64,000 bases of DNA from Pirellulaceae bacterium. GTDB lineage: Bacteria > Planctomycetota > Planctomycetia > Pirellulales > Pirellulaceae. Location: NCBI GenBank assembly GCA_020852965.1, contig JADYZV010000009.1, positions 124,001-188,000 of the forward strand, written 5' to 3'. The notes under the pieces are model-generated. The model saw only the letters and a program-made list of their open reading frames with translations. It ran no database searches and was not told the DNA's origin. A program made the position numbers and the translations under genes. This document shows, piece after piece, positions 42,817 to 52,369 of the stretch (position 1 is its first letter; each line of letters opens with the position of its first letter).

Positions 42817-42861
42817 CTTTTCCACCCGCTCGCCTCTTGAGATGGCGAGCGGGTGGAAAAG
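42817..42861. other. Perfect 18-bp inverted repeat (strong hairpin)
   Basis: CTTTTCCACCCGCTCGCC (42817-42834) and its exact inverse GGCGAGCGGGTGGAAAAG (42844-42861) with a 9-base loop, located 58 bases after the sulfotransferase stop on the minus strand. No T run follows on either strand, so a Rho-independent terminator is uncertain. The 337-base gap 42582-42918 also contains a copy (about 42754-42784) of a sequence seen at 1250-1281 (GCGAGCTCGTCTCGCGGGTGA and following). Confidence 0.6.
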
Positions 42862-42918
42862 CGATAAGAGCATGTTGGCCGGATCCGGACATTTTTGATG
42901 AGCCGGTTTGTAGCTGCC

Positions 42919-44217
42919 CTAAGACTCGTTTAGATAGCCATAGCGGCGTGCATAGTCGGGCCAACGCTGGAGAATCTCGCGTTCCAATTCAGGATCGCTG
43001 GCGTGGGTATTGGGCCGATAGTCGTGATGATGCTCGAGCCGTGTTCGCAGTGAGGGCTCGACCTGCGAAAAATCTCCCAACTGCAAGTGCTGGTACAGGT
43101 CGCGTAGGGTTTCTACTGGGGCGGCGACCAAGTCCTCATAGCGCACGTCAACTAGATTCTGGCTGTCGATTTGGGCGCGGTCGTTTTCAAACTGCGTGTA
43201 CATGCGTGTGAGACACTCCGACACGTACTCGCGCATTTGGCTCTCGGGCTGCGAGTGCTGTAGCGACTGGACGTATTCGAGCGACTTCCACAGTCGCAGA
43301 GTGGACAGAAACAGCTTGCGCGGATCGCGCGTCAAGTGAACAAATTTGGCGCCAGGAAATAGCCTGGACAGCTCAGCCATCCTGCCCGTATGCGGGGGAC
43401 TCTTGAGCACCATTTGCTTGCCGCTGTAATGGTAGGTCAGTGCGCGCATGAACCACATGAGCTTGTTCCGCCACTCGCTCCGCTGTTTGTCGCTCAAGTC
43501 CGTGAGCGTCAAGTAATCCAGAGCAGGGGGTTGTGTCTGGGGAAATGCGATCCGCAAGTAGGGGCTGGGGACTCCCAGATTCATCAAGGCGAATTCGTCT
43601 TCTTGTGGCAATAGCCAGCCGGTCTCCATGTTATCCATGGGGCGTTTCTTGGGGAGCAGGAAACTGCCGAAGCGCACCATCATCGCTTCACTAACAATGA
43701 AGTGGGACGGGGCAAAGCACTGGTAGGTATTCGGACAGGCAAAGCGAGGGTCGGTAACGAGCAGCTCATGCAGTAGCGTCGTTCCACTGCGCCAATGCCC
43801 CAAAATGAAAATCGGCGGTGCGGTGATTGGTGTCTCGCGAATGCGGCGCCCATGGATAAGTGATTGCAGGCCGGCCAGTACGTCGTTGCCCGGGGTAAAA
43901 AAGCTGACCCCCATGGCGATCGGCAAGCGGCTCGGAGCGATGCGAAAGCCATTTTTAGCTAGCAAACGCCACCAACAACCGACGCGCATCCCGTGCCAGA
44001 AGCGCGGGCTCACGGCAGGATAGGCGTTGATCTTCGCCCCTTCCCCCTGCTTGGACCCAGCGTCCGTCGATGGGCTCGTGGCTGGGACATGCGGAGCCGA
44101 GCAACTGCTGGGATCGCTTCCAACAGTGGTGCCGTTGCAATGATTCTTTGAGTTATGGCTTTCTGCCGCTGGCATGTCGTTTCCAAAGCTTTCCGAAGCG
44201 ATCCGTCTCCCAGTCAT
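42919..44217 (-). CDS. PAPS-dependent sulfotransferase
   Basis: 432 residues. It transfers sulfate from 3'-phosphoadenylylsulfate. The 5'-phosphosulfate loop is FILGHWRSGTTLLHELL (about residue 133-150) and the 3'-phosphate-binding element is KFVHLTRDPRKLFLSTLRLW (about 288). It lacks a signal peptide, but the first 60 residues are low-complexity and a nearby ATG at 44175 is an alternative start. Planctomycetes use such enzymes with many sulfatases on sulfated carbohydrates, though the acceptor here is unknown. It is divergent from flhA. Confidence 0.88.
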   Translation of the reverse strand: MTGRRIASESFGNDMPAAESHNSKNHCNGTTVGSDPSSCSAPHVPATSPSTDAGSKQGEGAKINAYPAVSPRFWHGMRVGCWWRLLAKNGFRIAPSRLPIAMGVSFFTPGNDVLAGLQSLIHGRRIRETPITAPPIFILGHWRSGTTLLHELLVTDPRFACPNTYQCFAPSHFIVSEAMMVRFGSFLLPKKRPMDNMETGWLLPQEDEFALMNLGVPSPYLRIAFPQTQPPALDYLTLTDLSDKQRSEWRNKLMWFMRALTYHYSGKQMVLKSPPHTGRMAELSRLFPGAKFVHLTRDPRKLFLSTLRLWKSLEYVQSLQHSQPESQMREYVSECLTRMYTQFENDRAQIDSQNLVDVRYEDLVAAPVETLRDLYQHLQLGDFSQVEPSLRTRLEHHHDYRPNTHASDPELEREILQRWPDYARRYGYLNES

Positions 44218-44315
44218 GGAATGCTTCTTCCATTCGCACTGGACAGCGATTACACAAATTCACTAGTCTGCACTAGAGCTAAAGAACATTTTGGTCGCGA
44301 AACAATCTGGGTTCC

Positions 44316-46403
44316 ATGAATTATCTTTCCACCCTCTCCCGTCACCGCGAGCTGATTCTACCGATCTCCATCATAGCCTGCGTCGGCGTTATTTTGGTGC
44401 CGCTACCGACGATGGTAATGGACGTATTGTTGGCCGGCAACATCGCCATTTCGGTCATTGTCTTGCTGACAACGATCTACATCCGCACGCCTCTTGAGTT
44501 TAACATTTTTCCCACGTTGCTGGTGGCTACGACACTAGGACGATTGGTGCTCAATGTGGCAACCACGCGACTGATCCTAACGCGGGCCGATTCAGACGCA
44601 CTGGGGGCGGCTGGGGGAGTGATCCAAGCCTTCGGAGAGTTCGTGGCCGGGGATCGCCTGGAAGTGGGCATCATTATTTTCGTAATCATCGTGTTGATCC
44701 AGTTTCTAGTCATCACCAAAGGTGCCACGCGTGTTAGCGAAGTGGCTGCTCGGTTCGCCCTGGATGGCATGCCTGGACGACAAATGGCAATCGACGCCGA
44801 TCTCAACGCGGGTTCCATCGACGAGGCAGAAGCCCAGAAGCGACGTGAAGCGTTGACGAGCCAAGCGGATTTTTACGGAGCCATGGACGGTGCGGGCAAG
44901 TTCGTACGCGGCGATGCCATCGCAGGCATCATTATTACCATGATCAACATCGCTGGCGGGCTCTATATTGGCATGGCCTACGCCGACATGTCGCTCACCG
45001 AGTCGCTGGCGCTGTTTACGAAGCTCACGATCGGTGATGGGCTGGTGAGCCAAATCCCTGCGTTTCTGGTCTCATTGGCAGCCGCCTTGTTGGTCACGCG
45101 GAGCACGCAAAAGGTGAATTTGTCCAACGAATTCATGCGCCAGCTCTTCTCGCGACCGCAAGCCTTGGCGGTGGCAGGAGGGTTCTTGCTGCTACTGATT
45201 TTTACGCAGCTTCCGACGATTCCGCTGCTTGCTTTGGGGTGTGGTTGCCTTGGATTGTCGCTGATGGTCAACAAGCAACAGCAAGCCGACACGGCTCGAG
45301 CCACGCGGACCCAACAGGACGCCGACATTGCCAAGGCCAAACCGGCTGAGAAACGCCCAGAAGACTATCTGGAAGTCGATCCGATGCGCATCGAGATCGG
45401 TGCAGGCCTGCTCCCCTTGGCCGACCCACGTCGCGGTGGCGATTTGATGGAGAAGATCACTGGCGTGCGCTCGATCTTGGCCAGCGAGATGGGAATCCTC
45501 CTCCCCAAAGTTCGCTTGAAGGACAAGTTAAATCTCCCCGAGACGGTGTATGAAATTCAGATAGCGGGCAACTTGGTCACACGCGGTGAGGCGTCGCCCG
45601 ACCGTCTGTTGGCCATCGATGTCGGCCGCTGCACGGGGACAGTCAGCGGATTCGAAACGCGCGAACCCGCCGCTGGTCGCCCAGCGGTCTGGATCAGCAG
45701 CGATCAAAAGATTTCCGCCGAAATGTATGGCTACCAAATCGCCTCGCCAAGCATGGTCATCGCCACGCATCTGCAAGAGACCGCGAGAAAGTACGCCGAC
45801 GAATTGCTCACTCGCGAAAGCACCAAACAGTTGGTCGATCAGCTCAAATCGGTCAGCCCCACCGTGGTCGATGAGCTCATCCCCAGCGTGATGAAACTTT
45901 CTGACGTGCAGTCGGTATTGCAGATGCTCCTGCGCGAGGACATTCCGATTCGACAATTGGCTACCATCTTCGAAGCCTTGGGCGACTTCGCACCGCGCGT
46001 GAAAGACCCCGTCCTGCTCAACGAGTATGTCCGCAATCGATTGGCGCGTACCATTTGCCAACGCTACTCCGATAGCTCGGGGCAATTGCATGTGATCACC
46101 ATGGATCCTGCCATGGAAGATCGTATCGCGGCGGGCTTTGAATTCAGCGATCGCGGGATGTTGATCCGCATGTCGCCGCAAGCCATCGAGATCACTTGCC
46201 AACAAATCGCCGCTCAGCTCAAGAACCTCAAAGTCGCTGGGCATCGCCCGATCCTGTTGGTTAGTCCCCGCATTCGACCTGCTCTGCGACAAATTTCGCA
46301 GACGCACCTTCCCGACTTGCGTATCCTCAGCCATTCAGAAATTACGCTACAGACCCAAGTCGTTTCCGTTGGCTTGGTTTCCGATCCGGTCGCCAAAGTT
46401 TAG
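44316..46403 (+). CDS. flhA: Flagellar export apparatus protein FlhA
   Basis: 695 residues. FlhA is the large export-gate membrane protein of the flagellar type III secretion system. The N-terminal part has eight predicted membrane helices; the conserved stretches RTPLEFNIFPTLLVATTLGR and VSEVAARFALDGMPGRQMAI are unmistakable. The cytoplasmic C-terminal half (from about residue 345) contains the soluble domain that docks substrates. It is followed by flhF after only 9 bases, a classical order. Confidence 0.97.
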   Translation: MNYLSTLSRHRELILPISIIACVGVILVPLPTMVMDVLLAGNIAISVIVLLTTIYIRTPLEFNIFPTLLVATTLGRLVLNVATTRLILTRADSDALGAAGGVIQAFGEFVAGDRLEVGIIIFVIIVLIQFLVITKGATRVSEVAARFALDGMPGRQMAIDADLNAGSIDEAEAQKRREALTSQADFYGAMDGAGKFVRGDAIAGIIITMINIAGGLYIGMAYADMSLTESLALFTKLTIGDGLVSQIPAFLVSLAAALLVTRSTQKVNLSNEFMRQLFSRPQALAVAGGFLLLLIFTQLPTIPLLALGCGCLGLSLMVNKQQQADTARATRTQQDADIAKAKPAEKRPEDYLEVDPMRIEIGAGLLPLADPRRGGDLMEKITGVRSILASEMGILLPKVRLKDKLNLPETVYEIQIAGNLVTRGEASPDRLLAIDVGRCTGTVSGFETREPAAGRPAVWISSDQKISAEMYGYQIASPSMVIATHLQETARKYADELLTRESTKQLVDQLKSVSPTVVDELIPSVMKLSDVQSVLQMLLREDIPIRQLATIFEALGDFAPRVKDPVLLNEYVRNRLARTICQRYSDSSGQLHVITMDPAMEDRIAAGFEFSDRGMLIRMSPQAIEITCQQIAAQLKNLKVAGHRPILLVSPRIRPALRQISQTHLPDLRILSHSEITLQTQVVSVGLVSDPVAKV

Positions 46404-46412
46404 TAGCCTGCC

Positions 46413-47738
46413 ATGCACATTCACACCTTTCGCGCCGAGTCGCTACAAGCTGCCTTACAACAGGTTCGCGATGCGCTCGGGCCCGATGCGTCGGTGCTTC
46501 AAACTCGCGAGAAGCGCCAGGGACGCTTAGGACTGTTTACCAGAACATTCATCGAGGTCGAAGCGACTCTCGACGTGCCCGTTCCCAGCCACTTTGATGA
46601 CCGCCAGCATCCGACCAAGCGCAGCAGTTCCCGCAGCAGTAACACTGGCCAAGTAGTCGATAGGCAGATAACGCGCAGCTCGACCGTCACCTACGGCCAA
46701 GCCGAATTGAAACCTTCGCGTGTGAATTCCAACGATGCGGAGCAGGCAAGCGGCTCCCATAGCCGCGCGCTCAGGTCCTCCATTTCCACCGCCGACCCCT
46801 CGATGGTCTCTGCAGACTACTCGGATCGCGCTGGCGCAAGCCATTCCGTGGACGCTCCTATCCCTGGCTGTAGCGTGGAAACGCCCTCAGCAGCTATGTT
46901 GGAAGTTCAAGCCGATTTGTTGTCGAGTGGTATGTCACCCAGCACCGTTGCCGAGCTAATGCGAGAAGCGGTCGAGCAGGGAAGGGGAGAGCCAACAGCG
47001 GAAGCTGTGGACGCGATCAACAATCCTTGGGCGCTGCGCGGCCGCATCGGTCAGCGCATTGCCAAGCGTCTGAAAGTGGCTGGTTCAATCGAAATCTCGG
47101 GAAACAAGCCGCAGATCGTTGCCTTGATCGGCCCAACTGGGGTCGGCAAGACGACGACGCTGGCCAAGATCGCGGCAGGCTTTCGCTTCGATCTGGGATG
47201 CCGCATTGGGCTGGTCGCACTCGACACTTGCCGCTTGGGTGCCGTCGATCAATTGCTGCAATATGCTGAGCTCGTATCGGCACCGTTGGAGGTCGTCAGC
47301 TCACCCGATCAAGTCAATGCGGCGCTGCAGCGTTTGAGCGACTGCGACCTGGTGCTGCTCGACACGGCAGGACGCGCGCCGCGCGACGGCGAGCAGTTGT
47401 CCGAGCTGCACAGATTCCTCAAGTTGGCCCAGCCACATTCTACGCAGCTAGTTGTCAGCGCCACTAGTTCAGCCGCGCATGCGGCTCAGACGGTCGATCG
47501 ATTTTCGCTGCTCGCTCCGACCAACCTGTTGATCACCAAGCTCGATGAAGCGGTCGACTTTGGTAGTTGGTTTACGTTGCTCGAACGCACACCGCTTTCG
47601 ATCAGCTACCTGACACACGGTCAACAGGTTCCGCAGGATATCATGGTGGCTAGCGCCCGCCGCCTGTCGAGTCTGCTACTTGCCCCTCTGCCTGTTCGCT
47701 CGGAGGCCTCTCCGCCAATCAATTCTCCTTCGGATTGA
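46413..47738 (+). CDS. flhF: Flagellar SRP-type GTPase FlhF
   Basis: 441 residues. FlhF directs placement of polar flagella. The N-terminal B domain starts MHIHTFRAESLQAALQQVRD; a long Ser/Arg-rich linker follows, then the GTPase with GPTGVGKTTT (240-249), the DTAGRAP switch and ITKLDE (TKxD-type base recognition). The start lies 9 bases after flhA, so translation is probably coupled. The partner FlhG/FleN, normally next to FlhF, is not in the window; a small membrane protein and fliA follow instead. Confidence 0.95.
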   Translation: MHIHTFRAESLQAALQQVRDALGPDASVLQTREKRQGRLGLFTRTFIEVEATLDVPVPSHFDDRQHPTKRSSSRSSNTGQVVDRQITRSSTVTYGQAELKPSRVNSNDAEQASGSHSRALRSSISTADPSMVSADYSDRAGASHSVDAPIPGCSVETPSAAMLEVQADLLSSGMSPSTVAELMREAVEQGRGEPTAEAVDAINNPWALRGRIGQRIAKRLKVAGSIEISGNKPQIVALIGPTGVGKTTTLAKIAAGFRFDLGCRIGLVALDTCRLGAVDQLLQYAELVSAPLEVVSSPDQVNAALQRLSDCDLVLLDTAGRAPRDGEQLSELHRFLKLAQPHSTQLVVSATSSAAHAAQTVDRFSLLAPTNLLITKLDEAVDFGSWFTLLERTPLSISYLTHGQQVPQDIMVASARRLSSLLLAPLPVRSEASPPINSPSD

Positions 47739-47822
47739 AAGTGGAGCTGCAAAGCTTTGGCCCTCCCCATAGTCGTCTATTTTGTCAAGTTGGTGAAGAA
47801 TTAACGGGGCCAAAATAAAAAC

Positions 47823-47850
47823 TAAACTTTCACCCACGCCCGGTCGATAC
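47823..47850 (+). promoter_or_regulatory. Candidate sigma-28 (FliA) promoter
   Basis: TAAACTTT (47823-47830) and GTCGATAC (47843-47850) match 7 of 8 and 6 of 8 bases of the E. coli flagellar consensus TAAAGTTT / GCCGATAA, with a 12-base spacer instead of 11. It lies 160 bases before the small membrane protein and 510 before fliA, so it could give FliA-dependent autoregulation. Confidence 0.45.
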
Positions 47851-48009
47851 TGTATTTACTCGGGGATGTTCTGCTTGCTTTCCAAACCAGTGCGATGCAC
47901 TTTGGGGTTGCTATTGCAGAACGGCTTCGAGGGTGGAAGTGGATCGGCAAGGATGTCGTCAACAGTGATATCGCAGGTTGCGATGTCTTAAAACGCCGGA
48001 GACAAAGGG

Positions 48010-48267
48010 ATGGCCCGAGCCTATTCAGGAGTGCTAGGGGCAATCGCTTTGTGTCTGGTCATTGTGCACGGACTTCTGACCCGCCTGCCTCCCGACGAGA
48101 TCCTCTCGCGAGGGTTAGTGGTTTTCTTCGCCTTCGGTGCGATAGGATTCTGGATCGGCAACGTTGCCCAGAAAACTGTTTCCGAATCGGTGGAAAATCG
48201 TTTCCGCAGTGAAATGGCTCGCCTCAATGCGAATGCCGCTAACAGCAACTCCGATACTTCGGAGTAA
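48010..48267 (+). CDS. Small two-helix membrane protein between flhF and fliA
   Basis: 85 residues with two hydrophobic segments (GVLGAIALCLVIVHGLL and LVVFFAFGAIGFWIGNVA) and an acidic, Asn/Ser-rich tail. A GGAG site at 47998-48001 supports the ATG at 48010. An overlapping open frame (47895-48212) looks like a shadow. Its position between flhF and fliA is the only clue to function and suggests a flagellar accessory role. I recognise no family. Confidence 0.7.
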   Translation: MARAYSGVLGAIALCLVIVHGLLTRLPPDEILSRGLVVFFAFGAIGFWIGNVAQKTVSESVENRFRSEMARLNANAANSNSDTSE

Positions 48268-48360
48268 AGAGGTCAAGTTGGCATGGCGACTGGTCGGGGG
48301 ACTCGCTAAAAACAACGCTAGCGGCGCTTGCGCCCTAACAATCAGTTCACGGAGGATTGG

Positions 48361-49146
48361 ATGGCAACGAAGACCGCAACGGCTGAAGATATTCAAACTG
48401 TTTGGACCCAATACAAAGCGGATCCAGAAAGTATCGATCTTCGCAATCGACTAATCGAAGAGTATATGCCGCTGGTACGCTACAACGGCGACCGTATATG
48501 GCAAAGACTACCAGACGGAGTCGAACTGGATGACTTGATCAGCGCCGGCATCTTTGGCCTGATGGATGCGATCGACGCGTTCGATACTAGCCGAGGTGTT
48601 AAATTCGAAACCTACTGTGTCCCGCGAATTCGCGGTGCGATGCTCGATGAACTGCGATCGATGGACTGGGTTCCACGATTGGTGCGCAGCAAAGCCAGCA
48701 AACTTGGCGAAGCCAAGAAGAAGCTCGAAGCGCGCTACGGACGAGCGGCTACCGAACGTGAAATCTCCGAGTACATGGAGATCAGCGTGGCAGAAGTCGA
48801 GAAGATGCAACAAGAGGCCAACGCGGTCAATCTAGTCAGTCTCAACAAGAAGTGGTACGAGACCGACAGTTATAAAGATGTTCGCGAGATCGATATCCTC
48901 GAAGACAAGAAAGGGGAAGACCCTACGCGTCGCGTTCAAAAAAGCGACCTGATGCGTTTGGTCACCAAAGGTCTCAATCGCAACGAACGACTGATCATCA
49001 TCCTCTACTACTATGAAGAACTGACGATGAAAGAGATCGGTGCCACGCTCGATTTGAGCGAAAGCCGCGTCAGTCAAATGCACTCGAGCATTGTCGCTCG
49101 TCTGCAAGAGCAACTCGGTCGTCGCCGTCCCGAATTTGGAACGTAG
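48361..49146 (+). CDS. fliA: RNA polymerase sigma-28 factor (FliA/WhiG family)
   Basis: 261 residues. It directs RNA polymerase to late flagellar genes. Region 2 includes EYMPLVRYNGDRIWQRLPDG, LDDLISAGIFGLMDAID and FETYCVPRIRGAMLDELR (core-binding and -10 recognition); region 3 is the RAATEREISEYMEISV segment; region 4 is the helix-turn-helix ELTMKEIGATLDLSESRVSQ. A GGAGG ribosome-binding site at 48351-48355 fixes the ATG at 48361; the in-frame ATG at 48328 lacks one. It probably belongs to the flhA-flhF transcription unit or a sigma-28-controlled one. Confidence 0.95.
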   Translation: MATKTATAEDIQTVWTQYKADPESIDLRNRLIEEYMPLVRYNGDRIWQRLPDGVELDDLISAGIFGLMDAIDAFDTSRGVKFETYCVPRIRGAMLDELRSMDWVPRLVRSKASKLGEAKKKLEARYGRAATEREISEYMEISVAEVEKMQQEANAVNLVSLNKKWYETDSYKDVREIDILEDKKGEDPTRRVQKSDLMRLVTKGLNRNERLIIILYYYEELTMKEIGATLDLSESRVSQMHSSIVARLQEQLGRRRPEFGT

Positions 49147-49244
49147 AATGCTACTGGTGCCTGGGTAGGCCGTACACGCGTCGGAAGGCGGACAGGCGGG
49201 ATTAGAATCAACCGCTTCGATCCGCCGTAACTGCGCGGTGCTGG

Positions 49245-50852
49245 TTACGAGCCCACTCCAGAACTCGCGGCGATGGCTGCGGAAATGGACTGCGTGCCGA
49301 TGGGCTGTTTGTTGCCAAACGGACCGTCGGAGCTCCCCTTGGGCCAAGTCGCTGGGTCGGCGTATTGACCATCATCTTTGAATTCGTGCTGCAATCGCGC
49401 AATCTCAGCTTTCAGCTCTTCGAACTTGGCGGCCGTCCCGGCATCCAACCGCGCGAGGTCTGGATACAGCAGATTGTGCTGCTCGGTTGGGTCGGCCACA
49501 ATATCGAACATCTCATACGCGTCCTTGGTCCAATAGTAGATCAGCTTGTGCGTCTTTGTTCTCACCCCATAGTGAGCGCGCGTGTTGTGATGCCCGGGGT
49601 CGTGGTAATAGCGGTAGTAAACGGAATCTCGCCACGCGTCGGGCGTTTCTCCGTGCAACAGCGGTGCGAGCGAACGCCCTTGCATCGAATCGGGAATCGG
49701 CAAGCCAGCCAAGTCCAAGAACGTGGGAGCGAGGTCGATGTTGGCAACAAACTCCGCCGGAGTACCGCCTGCCTTGATGCCAGGGCCACGTGCGAGCAGC
49801 GGAACTCTCAGACCGGGCTCGTACATGAAGCGTTTGTCGTACATTCCCAGATCTCCCAGATACCAACCGTTGTCCGCCGAGTAGATGACGATGGTGTTGT
49901 CAGCCAAGTCGCTGTCGTCGAGGTAATCCAGAATTTTACCCACGCCATCATCGACGCCTTGCACACAGGCCAAGTAGTCTTGCATGTAACGTTGATACTT
50001 CCACTTGGTCAATTCCTTGCCTGTGAGCGTCTTTCCATCCACGACCAATTCAGTTGGCTTGGTGGTTTTCCATTTCGCCAATTCACGCCCCTTCAAGTTG
50101 TCGGGAGGAATTAACTTTAGGTCTCGGTTGGTCAAATCATGGGCAACCGTCTGTTCGTTTTCTGGTAGGGCGTAGGGCCGAGTCGCATAGTCGTCCCACA
50201 GCGTGGCCGGCTCAGGTATCACTTGATCCTTGAATCGCGCTTGGTTTCGTTTATCGGGTTCCCAGGCACGATGAGGTGCCTTTTGATGGAGCATCAGGAA
50301 GAATGGTTTATCCTGCGGACGCGTTTTCAGGAATTCGATGCCCAGATCGGTGGTGATATCAGTGCAATGCCCGTCGATGGTCAGCTTCTTGTCATGAGTA
50401 ATGAAAGTTGGATTCCAGTAGGCCCCCTGACCGGGCAACACGATCCAGCGGTCAAAGCCAACTGGATCGGAGCCGAGATGCCATTTTCCGATCATGCCGG
50501 TGTGATATCCACCCGCCTGCAAATGCTTGACCACCGTATCGCGGGCTGGATCGAAGCGATTGAAGACGGGTACGCCGGTGAGGTGCGAGGACTGGCCGGT
50601 CAACAGGGTGGCACGGCTAGGGGTACATATCGAATTGGTCACGAAGGAATTCGTGAAGCGAACGCCCTGCGTCGCCAAGCGATCAATATTTGGAGTCTGA
50701 TTGACTTGCGAGCCGTAGGCGGAGATAGCGTGTTGCGCGTGGTCGTCGGAGAAAATGAACAAAATGTTCGGCTGTGCCGCTCGGCTAGCGCCGCTGGTGA
50801 GCAAAGAAAGCAGCGAAGCGCATACCACCATATAAACGCGTTGTTGGTTCAT
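49245..50852 (-). CDS. Secreted arylsulfatase (Cys-type sulfatase)
   Basis: 535 residues with a signal peptide (MNQQRVYMVVCASLLSLLTS). The activation motif C-T-P-S-R is at 76-80 (NSICTPSRATLLTG), where Cys76 becomes formylglycine. Metal-binding Asp36/Asp37 and the mid-protein YSADNGWYLGDLGMYDKRFM complete the active site. It hydrolyses sulfate esters on an unknown, probably polysaccharide, substrate in the periplasm or outside. An SUMF1-like protein occurs 7 kb away but lacks the catalytic Cys, so activation must come from another enzyme. Confidence 0.94.
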   Translation of the reverse strand: MNQQRVYMVVCASLLSLLTSGASRAAQPNILFIFSDDHAQHAISAYGSQVNQTPNIDRLATQGVRFTNSFVTNSICTPSRATLLTGQSSHLTGVPVFNRFDPARDTVVKHLQAGGYHTGMIGKWHLGSDPVGFDRWIVLPGQGAYWNPTFITHDKKLTIDGHCTDITTDLGIEFLKTRPQDKPFFLMLHQKAPHRAWEPDKRNQARFKDQVIPEPATLWDDYATRPYALPENEQTVAHDLTNRDLKLIPPDNLKGRELAKWKTTKPTELVVDGKTLTGKELTKWKYQRYMQDYLACVQGVDDGVGKILDYLDDSDLADNTIVIYSADNGWYLGDLGMYDKRFMYEPGLRVPLLARGPGIKAGGTPAEFVANIDLAPTFLDLAGLPIPDSMQGRSLAPLLHGETPDAWRDSVYYRYYHDPGHHNTRAHYGVRTKTHKLIYYWTKDAYEMFDIVADPTEQHNLLYPDLARLDAGTAAKFEELKAEIARLQHEFKDDGQYADPATWPKGSSDGPFGNKQPIGTQSISAAIAASSGVGS

Positions 50853-50874
50853 CGATCCGATTTCCCTTGCTAAA

Positions 50875-50958
50875 GTAGCTCGGTGGTCTCCACCGAGAAC
50901 AAACCACGTAGCTCGGTGGTCTCCACCGAGGAATCACGGTGGGGGACCACCGTGCCAC
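50875..50958. repeat. Three REP-like hairpins (GTAGC / GTGGC headed)
   Basis: GTAGCTCGGTGGTCTCCACCGAG occurs at 50875-50897 and 50908-50930; each folds into an 8-bp stem CTCGGTGG/CCACCGAG. The third unit, inverted (50935-50958), reads GTGGCACGGTGGTCCCCCAC then CGTG. They share the head-plus-hairpin shape of the other REP-like families and lie just upstream of the sulfatase. Confidence 0.8.
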
Positions 50959-51055
50959 GTTAAACCGAGAATCAATTGTAACAGATGAGCTGCCAGCCCG
51001 TTGCAAGAGCGCACCTGGCGGCGAAGGCAACTTTATTTTCTACCAATCAAATGAT

Positions 51056-52369
51056 CTATAGATCGATAGACGAGTCGCCCGGTGACAACTTGCGTTGTTG
51101 ACGAATCTGCCGCATGAGCTCGACCAACAGCAGAGCCTGGATGCGCACCGCTGCGGTGAAATCCTGCTTGTCGGCTTTGGCGCGAGCTTGAGCGAATTGT
51201 TGATCGATCGCACGCCAATCGATTTTCCAGCGCCGCTCTACCGCCGCCTCGCGCAGAGACTTCATGGTACCGGCCAGATTTTCAAACAATGCCAAGTTCG
51301 GTTTGGCCGGGAATTGTCGGTAAGGGCCACTGCCATAGCGTGCCGCCGACGGGCGGCCCTTGGGCTCGGTCCAGTAGACTTGCACGAGCCCGGTGGCCAA
51401 AGCGATCAGCCCCAACACGCTGGTCACGATCGCCAGTGGCAAGATATGCAGCATAAATAATAAGGCGGCTGCTAAGAAGCAAACTGCCGTGACGACGCCT
51501 AGGGCGGGAGAGAAAGTACGCGGACGCCCCGCACGGTGTACAACAATAGCTTCTTGCGAAGAAGTCACCAAGCGCGGGTCAGCCGCTTCCACCACGATGG
51601 CCGTGATATTGTCGGGACCACCGCGCAAGTTCGACAAATCGACGAACAATTGAGCGGTCTGCTCGGGATGCAAGACCCGCATCAGTGCTCCGAGCTCTTC
51701 GTCGGAGATTTGGCCACTGAGCCCATCGGAACAGAGCAGGAAGCGATCTCCCTGGCGGACGGGAAATGGCCCTTCTAAATCGATCTGTACGTTGAGATTG
51801 GGCCCAAGCGATCGCGTGATGACATTCTTTGGAATGACGCCACTGCGAGCCGTTTCATCGGTCACCTCGCCAGCGGCTTGCATTTCCCATACCAACGAAT
51901 GATCGAAGGTCAATTGGAAAAACTGATCTCCACGCAGTTGATAGACGCGGCTATCTCCCACGTGCGCGACCACCGCACCCTCGGGAAGCAGTGCCAGCAC
52001 ACTACAGGTCGTCCCCATATTGCGGAACTCGATATTGGCCTGCCCACGCCGATGGATCTCAGCATTGGCCTCGGATATCGATTTGTGAAGCGAGACAGCC
52101 GCCGCCTGATCGCGCAGCTTTAGGTAATGATGCGGGATCAGTTCCACTGCTAGCTTTGATGCCAACTCGCCCGCCGCGTGTGCCCCCATACCATCGGCCA
52201 CGATGAATAGGTGCCCCAAACGCTGCCAAGTCGCTAGCGAATCAGCCAACATGACCGTCATCGCATCTTGGTTCATCGCCCGGCGCATGCCAATATCCGA
52301 GATAACCGCGTGCCGGACGGTATCCTTCCAGGGTTCTTGGGAGTCAGGTTTTGGAGTCGGCTCTGGCAA
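51056..52369 (-). CDS. PP2C-type Ser/Thr phosphatase with membrane segments
   Basis: 437 residues. It dephosphorylates Ser/Thr residues set by kinases such as the one at 29.6 kb. Metal-binding PPM motifs: RRAMNQDAMT, IVADGMGAH, VGDSRVYQLR, LCSDGLSG and GGPDNITAIVV. After the catalytic domain two hydrophobic segments (VVTAVCFLAAALLFMLHILP and LAIVTSVLGLIALATGLVQV) are followed by a cytoplasmic tail of charged helices. The start is TTG (complement of 52367-52369), because the only in-frame ATGs come after the first conserved motif region. Confidence 0.9.
   Translation of the reverse strand: MPEPTPKPDSQEPWKDTVRHAVISDIGMRRAMNQDAMTVMLADSLATWQRLGHLFIVADGMGAHAAGELASKLAVELIPHHYLKLRDQAAAVSLHKSISEANAEIHRRGQANIEFRNMGTTCSVLALLPEGAVVAHVGDSRVYQLRGDQFFQLTFDHSLVWEMQAAGEVTDETARSGVIPKNVITRSLGPNLNVQIDLEGPFPVRQGDRFLLCSDGLSGQISDEELGALMRVLHPEQTAQLFVDLSNLRGGPDNITAIVVEAADPRLVTSSQEAIVVHRAGRPRTFSPALGVVTAVCFLAAALLFMLHILPLAIVTSVLGLIALATGLVQVYWTEPKGRPSAARYGSGPYRQFPAKPNLALFENLAGTMKSLREAAVERRWKIDWRAIDQQFAQARAKADKQDFTAAVRIQALLLVELMRQIRQQRKLSPGDSSIDL

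Noticed and set aside
42919-50852. Sulfotransferase and sulfatase as a sulfated-glycan utilisation cluster.
   Set aside because: Several kilobases of flagellar genes lie between them and no glycoside hydrolase or transporter is adjacent.
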